Assembly: GCF_020615455.1 (NCBI RefSeq)
Contig: NC_059217.1
Coordinates: 33,977,635 to 34,041,634 of the forward strand
Source: Coregonus clupeaformis
Lineage: Eukaryota; Chordata; Actinopteri; Salmoniformes; Salmonidae
Reading direction: 5' to 3'
Length of the DNA stretch: 64,000 bases
The notes beneath the pieces are model-generated. The model saw only the letters and a list, made by a program, of their open reading frames with translations, was not told where the DNA came from and searched no databases. This document shows, piece by piece, positions 11,200 through 23,300 of this stretch. Numbering within the stretch: position 1 is the stretch's first letter; every line of letters starts with the position of its first letter. The position numbers and the translations under genes are program-made.

Positions 11200-11348
11200 G
11201 GGTGGCAGGTAGCTTAGTGGTTAAGAGCGTTGTGCCAGTAACCGAAAGGTCGCTGGTTCTAATCCCAGAGCCGACTAGGAGCAAGGCACTTAACCCTAAT
11301 TGCTCTGGATAAGAGCGTCTGCTAAATGACTAAAATGTAAAATGTAAC
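11200..11348 (+). mobile_element. tRNA-derived SINE (HpaI/AvaIII-like)
   Basis: The head GGTAGCTTAGTGGTTAAGAG (box A region) is followed by GGTCGCTGGTTCTAATCCC (box B region). The short middle AAGGCACTTAACCCTAATTG leads into the shared tail CTCTGGATAAGAGCGTCTGC. It belongs to the same family as the copies at 33653 and 46133 and is intronic in sema7a. Confidence 0.82.
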
Positions 11349-11610
11349 TACTGGCAGCAAGCCAGCTGTCTATGTTGTTGTTAATCAGCTTCAGCTCATG
11401 CAGCACGCCAGCCATCTCTTTCTGGTCCATCCCACTGGTGTTGGTAACGATGTTGACCTTCAACTGTTGCTTTAGTTGTAGAGGTTTTTTTGTAGTGATG
11501 TACTGTAATTACAAACGTTGTTTTGTTCAATGTTTGACACGATACTCAACCCACGCTTTTCTAATTGATTAGCTGATGGGAGTGACGTTCTGATTCTAAC
11601 CCCTTCCCAG

Positions 11611-11706
11611 GGTCCGTGTGAGAATGTCATCACTGTTATCCAGAAGTTTCAGGACAGTCTGTTTGTCTGTGGGACCAATGGGAACAAGCCTCAGTGCTGG
11701 AAGCTG
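11611..11706 (+). CDS. sema7a: sema7a exon C (Sema domain)
   Basis: The acceptor is CCCCTTCCCAG and the donor CTG/GTGAGG. Thirty-two codons in phase 0 read GPCENVITVIQKF then DSLFVCGTNGNKPQCWKL. This is a strongly conserved semaphorin motif (human CENYITLLERR, LLACGTNARHPSCWNL), including the cysteines of the first propeller blades. Confidence 0.95.
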
Positions 11707-11849
11707 GTGAGGATTGGTTGATTATTTCCTGCTTTATTAGACAGCTGTAGAACCAGAGGAAGGTTGGAGACGGGGATTGAACCCTGGTCTCCTGTGGGGA
11801 GGCAAATACAGCATGTGCTGACAGCCGAGGGTGTTAAGGAATGTGGCAA

Positions 11850-14800
11850 AGCAGTCCACCCAGCGTGGCTTTCTCACTATAGTTCATAGCTAGTCCACCC
11901 AGCGTGGCTTTCTAACTATAGTTCATAGCTAGTCCACCCAGCGTGGCTTTCTTACTATAGTTCATAGCTAGTCCACCCAGCGTGGCTTTCTAACTATAGT
12001 TCATAGCTAGTCCACCCAGCGTGGCTTTCTCACTATAGTTCATAGGGAGTCCACCCAGCGTGGCTTTCTCACTATAGTTCATAGGGAGTCCACCCAGCGT
12101 GGCTTTCTCACTATAGTTCATAGCTAGTCCACCCAGCGTGGCTTTCTCCCTATAGTTCATAGCTAGTCCACCCAGCGTGGCTTTCTCACTATAGTTCATA
12201 GCTAGTCCACCCAGCGTGGCTTTCTCACTATAGTTCATAGCTAGTCCACCCAGCGTGGCTTTCTAACTATAGTTCATAGCTAGTCCACCCAGCGTGGCTT
12301 TCTCACTATAGTTCATAGGGAGTCCACCCAGCGTGGCTTTCTCACTATAGTTCATAGGGAGTCCACCCAGCGTGGCTTTCTCACTATAGTTCATAGGGAG
12401 TCCACCCAGCGTGGCTTTCTCACTATAGTTCATAGGGGAGTCCACCCAGCGTGGCTTTCTCACTATAGTTCATAGCTAGTCCACCCAGCGTGGCTTTCTC
12501 ACTATAGTTCATAGGAGTCCACCCAGCGTGGCTTTCTAACTATAGTTCATAGCTAGTCCACCCAGCGTGGCTTTCTCACTATAGTTCATAGGAGTCCACC
12601 CAGCGTGGCTTTCTAACTATAGTTCATAGCTAGTCCACCCAGCGTGGCTTTCTCACTATAGTTCATAGGGAGTCCACCCAGCGTGGCTTTCTCACTATAG
12701 TTCATAGCTAGTCCACCCAGCGTGGCTTTCTCACTATAGTTCATAGCTAGTCCACCCAGCGTGGCTTTCTCACTATAGTTCATAGGGAGTCCACCCAGCG
12801 TGGCTTTCTCACTATAGTTCATAGGGAGTCCACCCAGCGTGGCTTTCTCACTATAGTTCATAGGGAGTCCACCCAGCGTGGCTTTCTCACTATAGTTCAT
12901 AGCTAGTCCACCCAGGTGGCTTTCTCACTATAGTTCATAGGGAGTCCACCCAGCGTGGCTTTCTCACTATAGTTCATAGCTAGTCCACCCAGCGTGGCTT
13001 TCTCACTATAGTTCATAGCTAGTCCACCCAGCGTGGCTTTCTCACTATAGTTCATAGGGAGTCCACCCAGCGTGGCTTTCTAACTATAGTTCATAGCTAG
13101 TCCACCCAGCGTGGCTTTCTCACTATAGTTCATAGGGAGTCCACCCAGCGTGGCTTTCTCACTATAGTTCATAGCTAGTCCACCCAGCGTGGCTTTCTAA
13201 CTATAGTTCATAGGGAGTCCACCCAGCGTGGCTTTCTAACTATAGTTCATAGGGAGTCCACCCAGCGTGGCTTTCTAACTATAGTTCAAAGGGAGTCCAC
13301 CCAGCGTGGCTTTCTCACTATAGTTCATAGGGAGTCCACCCAGCGTGGCTTTCTCACTATAGTTCATAGGGAGTCCACCCAGCGTGGCTTTCTAACTATA
13401 GTTCATAGGGGAGTCCACCCAGCGTGGCTTTCTCACTATAGTTCATAGGGAGTCCACCCAGCGTGGCTTTCTCACTATAGTTCATAGGGAGTCCACCCAG
13501 CGTGGCTTTCTCACTATAGTTCATAGGAGTCCACCCAGCGTGGCTTTCTCACTATAGTTCATAGCTAGTCCACCCAGCGTGGCTTTCTCACTATAGTTCA
13601 TAGGGAGTCCACCCAGCGTGGCTTTCTCACTATAGTTCATAGCTAGTCCACCCAGCGTGGCTTTCTAACTATAGTTCATAGCTAGTCCACCCAGCGTGGC
13701 TTTCTCACTATAGTTCATAGGGAGTCCACCCAGCGTGGCTTTCTAACTATAGTTCATAGGGAGTCCACCCAGCGTGGCTTTCTCACTATAGTTCATAGCT
13801 AGTCCACCCAGCGTGGCTTTCTAACTATAGTTCATAGGGAGTCCACCCAGCGTGGCTTTCTCACTATAGTTCATAGGGAGTCCACCCAGCGTGGCTTTCT
13901 CACTATAGTTCATAGGGAGTCCACCCAGCGTGGCTTTCTCACTATAGTTCATAGGGAGTCCACCCAGCGTGGCTTTCTCACTATAGTTCATAGGGAGTCC
14001 ACCCAGCGTGGCTTTCTCACTATAGTTCATAGGGAGTCCACCCAGCGTGGCTTTCTCACTATAGTTCATAGGGAGTCCACCCAGCGTGGCTTTCTCACTA
14101 TAGTTCATAGCTAGTCCACCCAGCGTGGCTTTCTCACTATAGTTCATAGCTAGTCCACCCAGCGTGGCTTTCTCACTATAGTTCATAGGGAGTCCACCCA
14201 GCGTGGCTTTCTCACTATAGTTCATAGCTAGTCCACCCAGCGTGGCTTTCTCACTATAGTTCATAGCTAGTCCACCCAGCGTGGCTTTCTCACTATAGTT
14301 CATAGCTAGTCCACCCAGCGTGGCTTTCTCACTATAGTTCATAGGGAGTCCACCCAGCGTGGCTTTCTCACTATAGTTCATAGGGAGTCCACCCAGCGTG
14401 GCTTTCTCACTATAGTTCATAGGGAGTCCACCCAGCGTGGCTTTCTCACTATAGTTCATAGCTAGTCCACCCAGCGTGGCTTTCTCACTATAGTTCATAG
14501 CTAGTCCACCCAGCGTGGCTTTCTCACTATAGTTCATAGCTAGTCCACCCAGCGTGGCTTTCTCACTATAGTTCATAGGGAGTCCACCCAGCGTGGCTTT
14601 CTCACTATAGTTCATAGGGAGTCCACCCAGCGTGGCTTTCTAACTATAGTTCATAGCTAGTCCACCCAGCGTGGCTTTCTCACTATAGTTCATAGCTAGT
14701 CCACCCAGCGTGGCTTTCTCACTATAGTTCATAGGGAGTCCACCCAGCGTGGCTTTCTCACTATAGTTCATAGCTAGTCCACCCAGCGTGGCTTTCTCAC

Positions 14801-15745
14801 TATAGTTCATAGCTAGTCCACCCAGCGTGGCTTTCTCACTATAGTTCATAGCTAGTCCACCCAGCGTGGCTTTCTCACTATAGTTCATAGGGAGTCCACC
14901 CAGCGTGGCTTTCTCACTATAGTTCATAGGGAGTCCACCCAGCGTGGCTTTCTCACTATAGTTCATAGGGAGTCCACCCAGCGTGGCTTTCTCACTATAG
15001 TTCATAGCTAGTCCACCCAGCGTGGCTTTCTCACTATAGTTCATAGGGAGTCCACCCAGCGTGGCTTTCTCACTATAGTTCATAGGGAGTCCACCCAGCG
15101 TGGCTTTCTAACTATAGTTCATAGGGAGTCCACCCAGCGTGGCTTTCTCACTATAGTTCATAGCTAGTCCACCCAGCGTGGCTTTCTCACTATAGTTCAT
15201 AGGGAGTCCACCCAGCGTGGCTTTCTCACTATAGTTCATAGCTAGTCCACCCAGCGTGGCTTTCTCACTATAGTTCATAGGGAGTCCACCCAGCGTGGCT
15301 TTCTCACTATAGTTCATAGCTAGTCCACCCAGCGTGGCTTTCTCACTATAGTTCATAGGGAGTCCACCCAGCGTGGCTTTCTCACTATAGTTCATAGGGA
15401 GTCCACCCAGCGTGGCTTTCTAACTATAGTTCATAGGGAGTCCACCCAGCGTGGCTTTCTCACTATAGTTCATAGCTAGTCCACCCAGCGTGGCTTTCTC
15501 ACTATAGTTCATAGCTAGTCCACCCAGCGTGGCTTTCTCACTATAGTTCATAGCTAGTCCACCCAGCGTGGCTTTCTCACTATAGTTCATAGGGAGTCCA
15601 CCCAGCGTGGCTTTCTAACTATAGTTCATAGGGAGTCCACCCAGCGTGGCTTTCTCACTATAGTTCATAGGGAGTCCACCCAGCGTGGCTTTCTCACTAT
15701 AGTTCATAGGGAGTCCACCCAGAGTGGCTTTCTCACTATAGTTCA
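11850..15745. repeat. 39-bp minisatellite, about 100 units (3.9 kb)
   Basis: The unit contains AGTCCACCCAGCGTGGCTTT then CTCACTATAGTTCATAG plus GG or CT. Two sites vary most: CTC versus CTA before ACTATAG, and GG versus CT at the unit end. A few units lose or gain a base (GGAGTCC, GGGGAGTCC). On the minus strand the 13-residue unit contains MNYSEKATLGGL; units with the CTA variant put a stop there, which cuts the apparent ORFs. The array occupies most of the intron between exons C and D. It is non-coding. Confidence 0.97.
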
Positions 15746-15821
15746 ATTGTGAAACTATGATGATGTATTGTTATGTAAAAGTATGTTTTCTTTTCCACTA
15801 TCACATATGTTTTCATGGGAT

Positions 15822-16068
15822 GTGTCCCAAATGTCCCCCTATTGGCTAAGGGTCCTGGTCAAAAGTAGTGCACTACATAGGGAATAGGGTGCCATTTGGC
15901 TAAGGGCCCTGGTCTAAAGTGGTGCACTACATAGGGAATAGGGTGCCATTTGGCTAAGGGTCCTGGTCAAAAGTGGTGCACTACATAGGGAATAGGGTGC
16001 CATTTGGCTATGGGCCCTGGTCTAAAGTAGTGCACTAGATAGGGAATAGGGTGCCATTTGGGAGTCAA
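15822..16068. mobile_element. Fold-back MITE with one arm tandemly expanded
   Basis: The left end TGTCCCAAATG and the right end GGGTGCCATTTGGGA form the inverted ends of a common salmonid palindromic MITE. The arm with AGTAGTGCACTACATAGGG and AATAGGGTGCCATTTGGC is present four times as a repeat of about 54-60 bp. The same element recurs at 37750. Confidence 0.7.
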
Positions 16069-16125
16069 CCATTGTGATCTTTTGGTTCCTATTTTGATGA
16101 GTATTTTCCTGTGTTTATGCCACAG

Positions 16126-16228
16126 TATTCTCAGATGCCCAATCACACACATGAGATAGTTGAGAGTTACGAAGGCACTGGACTGTCTCCTTACGTCTAC
16201 TCCCAGAACGCACTTTCCCTCACTGTAG
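16126..16228 (+). CDS. sema7a: sema7a exon D (Sema domain)
   Basis: The acceptor is TTTATGCCACAG and the donor GTAG/GTATGT. Thirty-four codons plus one base give YSQMPNHTHEIVESYEG and SPYVYSQNALSLTV. This fits the human segment GYAPFSPDENSLVLF. One sequon (NHT) is present. The split codon with exon E completes a glutamate. Confidence 0.9.
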
Positions 16229-16307
16229 GTATGTGGAACACATAGCTGTGGACTGTGGTCTTCACTAGAAGACTAATGTAACATTCAGTTGTTCAGTGGC
16301 AGAGATA

Positions 16308-17533
16308 CACTATGTAAACAAAAGTATGTGGACACCTCTTCAAATTAGTGAATTCAGCTATTTCAGCCACACCTGTTGCTGACAGGTGTATAAAATCGAG
16401 CACACAGCCATGCGATCTCCATAGACAAACAATGGCAGTAGAATGGCCTCACTGAAGAGCTCAGTGACTTTCAACGTGGCACCGTCATAGGATTGCCACC
16501 TTTCCAACAAGTCAGTTCGTCAAATATCTGCCCTGCTAGAGCTGCCCTGGTCAACTGTAAGTGCTGTTATTGTGAAGTGGAAACGTCTAGGAGCAATAAC
16601 GACTCAGCCGCAAAGTGGTAGGCCACACAAGCTCACAGAACGGGACCGCCGAGTACTGAAGCGCGCAGTGCATAAAAATAGTCTGTCCTCGGTTATAACA
16701 CTCACTACCGTGTTCCAAACTGCCTCTGGAAGCAACGTCAGCACAATAACTGTTCTTCGGGGGCTTCATGAAATGGGTTTCCATGAGCAACCACACACAA
16801 GCCTAAGATTACCATGCACAATGCCAAGCGTCGGCTGGAGTGGTGTAAAGCTTGCGGCCATTGGACTCTGGAGCAGTGGAAACGTGTTCTCTGGAGTGAT
16901 GAGTCACGCTTCACCATCTGGCAGTCCGACGGACTAATCTGGGTTTGGCGGATGCCAGGAGAACGCTATCTGCTCCAATGCATAGTGCCAACTGTAAAGT
17001 TTGGCGGAGGAGGAATAATGGTCTGGGACTGTTTTTCATGGCTCAGGCTAGACACCTTAGTTCCAGTGAAGGGAAATCTTAACGCTACAGCATAGAATGA
17101 TATTCAAGATGATTCTGTCCTTCCAACATTGTGGCAACAGTTTGGGAAGGCCCTTTCCTGTTTCAGCATGGCAATGCCCCCATGTACAAAGCGAGGTTCA
17201 TACAGAAATTGTTTGTCGAGATCGGTGTGGAAGAACTTGACTGACCTGCACAGAGCCCTGACCTCAATCCCATCGAACGCCTTTGGGATGAATTGGAACG
17301 CCGACTGTGAGCCAGGCCTAATCGCCCAACATCAGTGCCCGACCTCACTAATGCTCTTGTGGCAGAATGGAAGCAAGTCCCCTCAGCAATGTTCCAACAT
17401 CTAGTGGAAAGCCTTCCCAGAAGAGTGGAGGCTGTTATAGCAGCAAAGGGGGGACCAACTCCATATTAATGCCCAGGATTTTGGAATGAGATGTTTGACG
17501 AGCAGGTGTCCACATACTTCTGGTCATGTAGTG
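16308..17533 (+). mobile_element. Tc1-like element, nearly full length, transposase broken
   Basis: The terminal repeats are AAAAGTATGTGGACACC near 16320 and GGTGTCCACATACTT near 17505. TA dinucleotides flank both ends (16306-16307 and 17534-17535), giving 1,226 bp. Transposase sequence runs from about 16440 to 17400 and includes VLWSDESRF (first catalytic aspartate region) and GGGGIMVWDCFSW. It is split among frames by indels and stops, and the second-aspartate motif has decayed. It is therefore inactive, and it sits in a sema7a intron. Confidence 0.88.
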
Positions 17534-17778
17534 TATAACTACCCAATCAGATCCCTTGGCGTAGAATACATATGTTTTCACTAAAATGCAATGAATTATT
17601 GAATGCCTGTTTGTTTGTTTGTGTGTGTGTGACTTGAGATCTTCATACTATATAACCACCTAATGAATTCCAGTAGAAATACCTTATAAAATGTATATAT
17701 ATTTTTTTACTAGAATGCAATGCGTGATTGAATATGTTTGCTTCCTGGTTGTAAGGAGGGCCTGTTGTGTTGTTTTAG

Positions 17779-17889
17779 AGGGGGATCTATATGCTGCTGC
17801 TCCCTTATACAGCGATGGGAGCTCACTACAGTTCAGAAGGAAAGCTGGCAGCAGAACCAATGTATGGATGTACAACAAATGGGTGACCG
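17779..17889 (+). CDS. sema7a: sema7a exon E (Sema domain)
   Basis: The acceptor is TTGTTTTAG and the donor CCG/GTACGT. The exon opens by completing a split glutamate, then GDLYAAAPLYSDGSSLQFRR and TNVWMYNKWVT. It corresponds to the human segment EGDEVYSTI through ELYTSDTVMQ. It ends in phase 1, again a split glutamate with exon F. Confidence 0.9.
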
Positions 17890-17904
17890 GTACGTTAACA
17901 GATA

Positions 17905-18010
17905 TATATATGCCATTTAGCAGACACTTTTATCCAAAGCGACTTACAGTCATGTGTGCATATTTTATATATATATATATATATAAATATAAATGTGATA
18001 ATGTATACAT
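17905..18010 (-). repeat. SINE tail fragment followed by a TA-rich microsatellite
   Basis: GCCATTTAGCAGACACTTTT followed by ATCCAAAGCGACTTACAGTC is the complement of the conserved fish SINE 3' tail. Next to it is a run of TA dinucleotides at about 17965-17990. There is no head with promoter boxes, so this is a truncated insertion. Confidence 0.65.
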
Positions 18011-18344
18011 TTGATAATGTGTTAATGTGGTGATGTATTAATAGATAATGTATTAATGTGACGATGTGTTAATAGATAATGTATATAGAATAGAACACAA
18101 AATACTTTAAACAGTCAGAAATGACTCCCACACCAGAGTTGGTAGATTATGTTGAAGTGGGTCGATGTTGCTCTTAGCCTACATATCCTCGAACACTATG
18201 GCCCATTTCCCCCAGACAGATAAGGAGATTCCCCATTTAAAGTGCTTCTAAGTCAAAGGCTATAAGCTCTTCAGACTCTCAGTGCTTTATCAGCCTGAAG
18301 GAAACTAGCCCTGACCTGACATTTAGTTTACACTCTCGGTGCGT

Positions 18345-19640
18345 CCCAAATCAAATCAAATCAATTGTATTTATAAAGCCCTTTTTTAACATCAGCAGAT
18401 ACAGAAACCCAGTCTAAAACCCCAAACAGCTGCAATGCAGATGTAGAGGCACGGTGGCTAGGAAAAACTCCAAGAAAGGCAGGAACCTAGGAAGAAACCT
18501 AGAGAGGAACCAGGCTCTGAGGGGTGGCCAGTCCTCTACTGGCTGTACTGGGTAGAGAGGAACCAGGCTCTGAGGGGAGGCCAGTCCTCTTCTGGCTGTA
18601 CTGGGTAGACCAGAGGAACCAGGCTCTGAGGGGTGACCAGTCCTCTACTGGCTGTACTGGGTAGACCAGAGGAACCAGGCTCTGAGGGGAGGCCAGTCCT
18701 CTTCTGGCTGTACTGGGTAGACCAGAGGAACCAGGCTCTGAGGGGAGGCCAGTCCTCTTCTGGCTGTACTGGGTAGACCAGAGGAACCAGGCTCTGAGGG
18801 GTGGCCAGTCCTCTTCTGGCTGTGCTGGGTGGAGAGGAACCAGGCTCTGAGGGGTGACCAGTCCTCTACTGGCTGTACTGGGTAGACCAGAGGAACCAGG
18901 CTCTGAGGGGTGGCCAGTCCTCTTCTGGCTGTACTGGGTAGAGAGGAACCAGGCTCTGAGGGGTGGCCAGTCCTCTTCTGGCTGTACTGGGTAGAGAGGA
19001 ACCAGGCTCTGAGGGGAGGCCAGTCCTCTACTGGCTGTACTGGGTAGACCAGAGGAACCAGGCTCTGAGGGGTGGCCAGTCCTCTTCTGGCTGTACTGGG
19101 TAGAGAGGAACCAGGCTCTGAGGGGTGGCCAGTCCTCTTCTGGCTGTACTGGGTAGAGAGGAACCAGGCTCTGAGGGGTGGCCAGTCCTCTATTGGCTGT
19201 ACTGGGTAGAGGGGAACCAGGCTCTGAGGGGTGGCCAGTCCTCTACTGGCTGTACTGGGTAGAGAGGAACCAGGCTCTGAGGGGTGGCCAGTCCTCTTCT
19301 GGCTGTACTGGGTAGACCAGAGGAACCAGGCTCTGAGGGGTGGCCAGTCCTCTTCTGGCTGTACTGGGTAGACCAGAGGAACCAGGCTCTGAGGGGTGGC
19401 CAGTCCTCTACTGGCTGTACTGGGTAGAGAGGAACCAGGCTCTGAGGGGTGACCAGTCCTCTTCTGGCTGTGCCGGGTGGAGATTATAAGAGTACATGGC
19501 CATTAAGGCCAGATTGTTCTTCAAGATGTTCAAACGTTCCATAGATGACCAGCAGGGTCCAATAATAATCACAGTGGTTGTAGAGGTTGCAACAGGTCAG
19601 TACATCAGGAGTAAATGTCATTTGGCTTTTCATAGCCGAG
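18345..19640 (+). mobile_element. Interspersed salmonid repeat with an internal array of about 53-bp units
   Basis: The element begins with an AAATC run and ATTTATAAAGCCC, then CAGTCTAAAACCCCAAACAG and AGGAACCTAGGAAGAAACC. It ends with GATGTTCAAACGTTCC and ATAGATGACCAGCAGGG. Between these, about 18 units of 51-57 bp run from 18497 to 19490, each with AGGAACCAGGCTCTGAGGGG, CCAGTCCTCT and GGCTGTACTGGGTAGA. As I know this family, the segment occurs once in an ordinary copy, so an internal part has been amplified. It is non-coding. Confidence 0.75.
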
Positions 19641-19667
19641 CATTCAGAGGTCGAGACAGCAGGTATG

Positions 19668-19798
19668 GTAGAGAGGGAGAGAAAGAGAGGTAGAGAGGGA
19701 GGGAGGGAGGGAGAGAGAGGGAGGGAGGGAGGGAGGGAGGGAGAGGGAGGGAGGGAGGGAGGGAGGGAGAGGGAGGGAGGGAGAGAGGTGGAGACAGC
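19668..19798 (+). repeat. GGGA-rich simple repeat
   Basis: A purine-only run of GAGGGAGGGAGGG-type motifs. Such polypurine tracts can form triplex or G-quadruplex structures. It lies in the intron before exon F. Confidence 0.9.
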
Positions 19799-20227
19799 AG
19801 TATAGCCACAGTGCAGCTTAATTAGTGAAATCCTTTTCTTTCCGTCTCCTCTTCGGCGGGTCAGCATAGCTGCCAGACCAAGGCTACTAGCTACGTCATG
19901 ATTTAAGGTGGCAGACTTGGCTCTGTGGCTGTTAATCATGGATTAGTTTGGATGGAACTCTCTCTCTCAGGGTTCATCAGTGTTAGTACTTTCTGTTGAT
20001 GCACTGAAACACCCATGTGTTCTGTTGTTTTCTTTCTGATACGTTCTTCAGAGTATGCCGTGATGAGATGCGACATGTTTGTTTCTGATTACCTTTTGTG
20101 GGCAGAAATTATTGTGTAATCGTAGGCTAGGTAGTGGAACATTATAAATGATAATTGGAAACAAATGTATTGAGTGTTTATAGAGGAATTGGTTGATTTG
20201 ATTGATTGATATTCAATGTCCTCCCAG

Positions 20228-20370
20228 AGCCCACGTTCATCTCCGCCTGCTGGGTGAGACGCAGGGAGGAGCCAGCCAATGAGAAGATATATATCTTCTT
20301 CAGGGAGAAGAACTCTGACAGCAGCCCGGAAGCTGATCCCTGGATCTCTAGGGTAGCACAAGTCTGTAAG
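20228..20370 (+). CDS. sema7a: sema7a exon F (Sema domain)
   Basis: The acceptor is TGTCCTCCCAG and the donor AAG/GTAAGA, a strong match. After the split glutamate come 47 codons including PTFISACWV, EKIYIFFREKNSDSSPEAD and WISRVAQVCK. It matches human KIYYFFREDNPDKNPEA and SRVAQLC, the most conserved part of the semaphorin propeller. The exon ends exactly where human SEMA7A begins its RGD sequence, and the following array starts at this donor. Confidence 0.95.
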
Positions 20371-23300
20371 GTAAGATGGTGGGACGGAGACTGTCTGTTA
20401 GATGGTGGGATAGAGACAGTCTGTTAGAGACAGTCTGTTAGAGACAGTCTGTTAGATGGTGGGATAGAGACAGTCTGTTAGATGGTGGGATAGAGACAGT
20501 CTGTTAGATGGTGGGATAGAGACAGTCTGTTAGATGGTGGGATAGAGACAGTCTGTTAGAGACAGTCTGTTAGAGACAGTCTGTTAGATGGTGGGATAGA
20601 GACAGTCTGTTAGATGGTGGGATAGAGACAGTCTGTTAGATGGTGGGATAGAGACAGTCTGTTAGATGGTGGGATAGAGACAGTCTGTCAGATGGGGGGA
20701 TAGAGACAGTCTGTTAGATGGGGGGATAGAGACAGTCTGTTAGATGGTGGGATGGAGACAGTCTGTTAGATGGTGGGATAGAGACAGTCTGTTAGATGGT
20801 GGGATAGAGACAGTCTGTTAGATGGTGGGATAGAGACAGTCTGTTAGAGACAGTGTGTTAGATGGTGGGATAGAGACAGTCTGTTAGATGGTGGGATAGA
20901 GACAGTCTGTTAGATGGTGGGATAGAGACAGTCTGTTAGATGGTGGGATAGAGACAGTCTGTTAGATGGTGGGATGGAGACAGTCTGTTAGAGACAGTCT
21001 GTTAGATGGTGGGATAGAGACAGTCTGTTAGATGGTGGGATAGAGACAGTCTGTTAGAGACAGTCTGTTAGAGACAGTCTGTTAGATGGTGGGATGGAGA
21101 CAGTCTGTTAGATGGTGGGATTGAGACAGTCTGTTAGAGACAGTCTGTTAGAGACAGTCTGTTAGAGACAGTCTGTTAGAGACAGTCTGTTAGATGGTGG
21201 GATGGAGACAGTCTGTTAGATGGTGGGATAGAGACAGTCTGTTAGATGGTGGGATAGAGACAGTCTGTTAGAGACAGTCTGTTAGATGGTGGGATAGAGA
21301 CAGTCTGTTAGATGGTGGGATGGAGACAGTCTGATAGAGGGTGGGATAGAGACAGTCTGTTAGATGGTGGGATAGAGACAGTCTGTTAGATGGTGGGATG
21401 GAGACAGTCTATTAGATGGTGGGATAGAGACAGTCTGTTAGAGACAGTCTGTTAGATGGTGGGATAGAGACAGTCTGTTAGATGGTGGGATAGAGACAGT
21501 CTGTTAGATGGTGGGATAGAGACAGTCTGTTAGATGGTGGGATAGAGACAGTCTGTTAGATGGTGGGATGGAGACAGTCTGTTAGATGGTGGGATAGAGA
21601 CAGTCTGTTAGATGGTGGGATAGAGACAGTATGTTAGAGACAGTCTGTTAGATGGTGGGATAGAGACAGTCTGTTAGATGGTGGGATAGAGACAGTCTGT
21701 TAGAGACAGTCTGTTAGAGACAGTCTGTTAGATGGTGGGATAGAGACAGTCTGTTAGAGACAGTCTGTTAGAGACAGTCTGTTAGATGGTGGGATAGAGA
21801 CAGTCTGTTAGATGGTGGGATAGAGACAGTCTGTTAGAGACAGTCTGTTAGATGGTGGGATAGAGACAGTCTGTTAGATGGTGGGATGGAGACAGTCTGT
21901 TAGAGACAGTCTGTTAGATGGTGGGATAGAGACAGTCTGTTAGATGGTGGGATGGAGACAGTCTGTTAGAGACAGTCTGTTAGATGGTGGGATAGAGACA
22001 GTCTGTTAGATGGTGGGATAGAGACAGTCTGTTAGAGACAGTCTGTTAGAGACAGTCTGTTAGATGGTGGGATGGAGACAGTCTGTTAGATGGTGGGATG
22101 GAGACAGTCTGTTAGAGACAGTCTGTTAGAGACAGTCTGTTAGAGACAGTCTGTTAGAGACAGTCTGTTAGATGGTGGGATGGAGACAGTCTGTTAGATG
22201 GTGGGATAGAGACAGTCTGTTAGATGGTGGGATAGAGACAGTCTGTTAGAGACAGTCTGTTAGATGGTGGGATAGAGACAGTCTGTTAGATGGTGGGATG
22301 GAGACAGTCTGATAGATGGTGGGATAGAGACAGTCTGTTAGATGGTGGGATAGAGACAGTCTGTTAGATGGTGGGATGGAGACAGTCTATTAGATGGTGG
22401 GATAGAGACAGTCTGTTAGAGACAGTCTGTTAGATGGTGGGATAGAGACAGTCTGTTAGATGGTGGGATAGAGACAGTCTGTTAGATGGTGGGATAGAGA
22501 CAGTCTGTTAGATGGTGGGATAGAGACAGTCTGTTAGATGGTGGGATGGAGACAGTCTGTTAGATGGTGGGATGGAGACAGTCTGTTAGATGGTGGGATA
22601 GAGACAGTCTGTTAGATGGTGGGATAGAGACAGTATGTTAGAGACAGTCTGTTAGATGGTGGGATAGAGACAGTCTGTTAGATGGTGGGATGGAGCCAGT
22701 CTGTTAGATGGTGGGATGGAGACAGTCTGTTAGATGGTGGGATAGAGACAGTCTGTTAGATGGTGGGATAGAGACAGTCTGTTAGATGGTGGGATGGAGA
22801 CAGTCTGTTAGATGGTGGGATGGAGACAGTCTGTTAGATGGTGGGATAGAGACAGTCTGTTAGATGGTGGGATAGAGACAGTCTGTTAGATGGTGGGATA
22901 GAGACAGTCTGTTAGAGACAGTCTGTTAGAGACAGTCTGTTAGAGACAGTCTGTTAGAGACAGTCTGTTAGAGACAGTCTGTTAGATGGTGGGATAGAGA
23001 CAGTCTGTTAGATGGTGGGATAGAGACAGTCTGTTAGAGACAGTCTGTTAGATGGTGGGATAGAGACAGTCTGTTAGATGGTGGGATGGAGACAGTCTGT
23101 TAGATGGTGGGATAGAGACAGTCTGTTAGATGGTGGGATGGAGACAGTCTGTTAGATGGTGGGATAGAGACAGTCTGTTAGAGACAGTCTGTTAGATGGT
23201 GGGATAGAGACAGTCTGTTAGATGGTGGGATAGAGACAGTCTGTTAGATGGTGGGATAGAGACAGTCTGTTAGATGGTGGGATGGGAGACAGTCTGTTAG

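Noticed and set aside
11990..15395. Series of minus-strand frames with a 13-residue repeated unit
   Set aside because: These are translations of the 39-bp array, interrupted wherever the CTA variant creates a stop. There is no other coding evidence.
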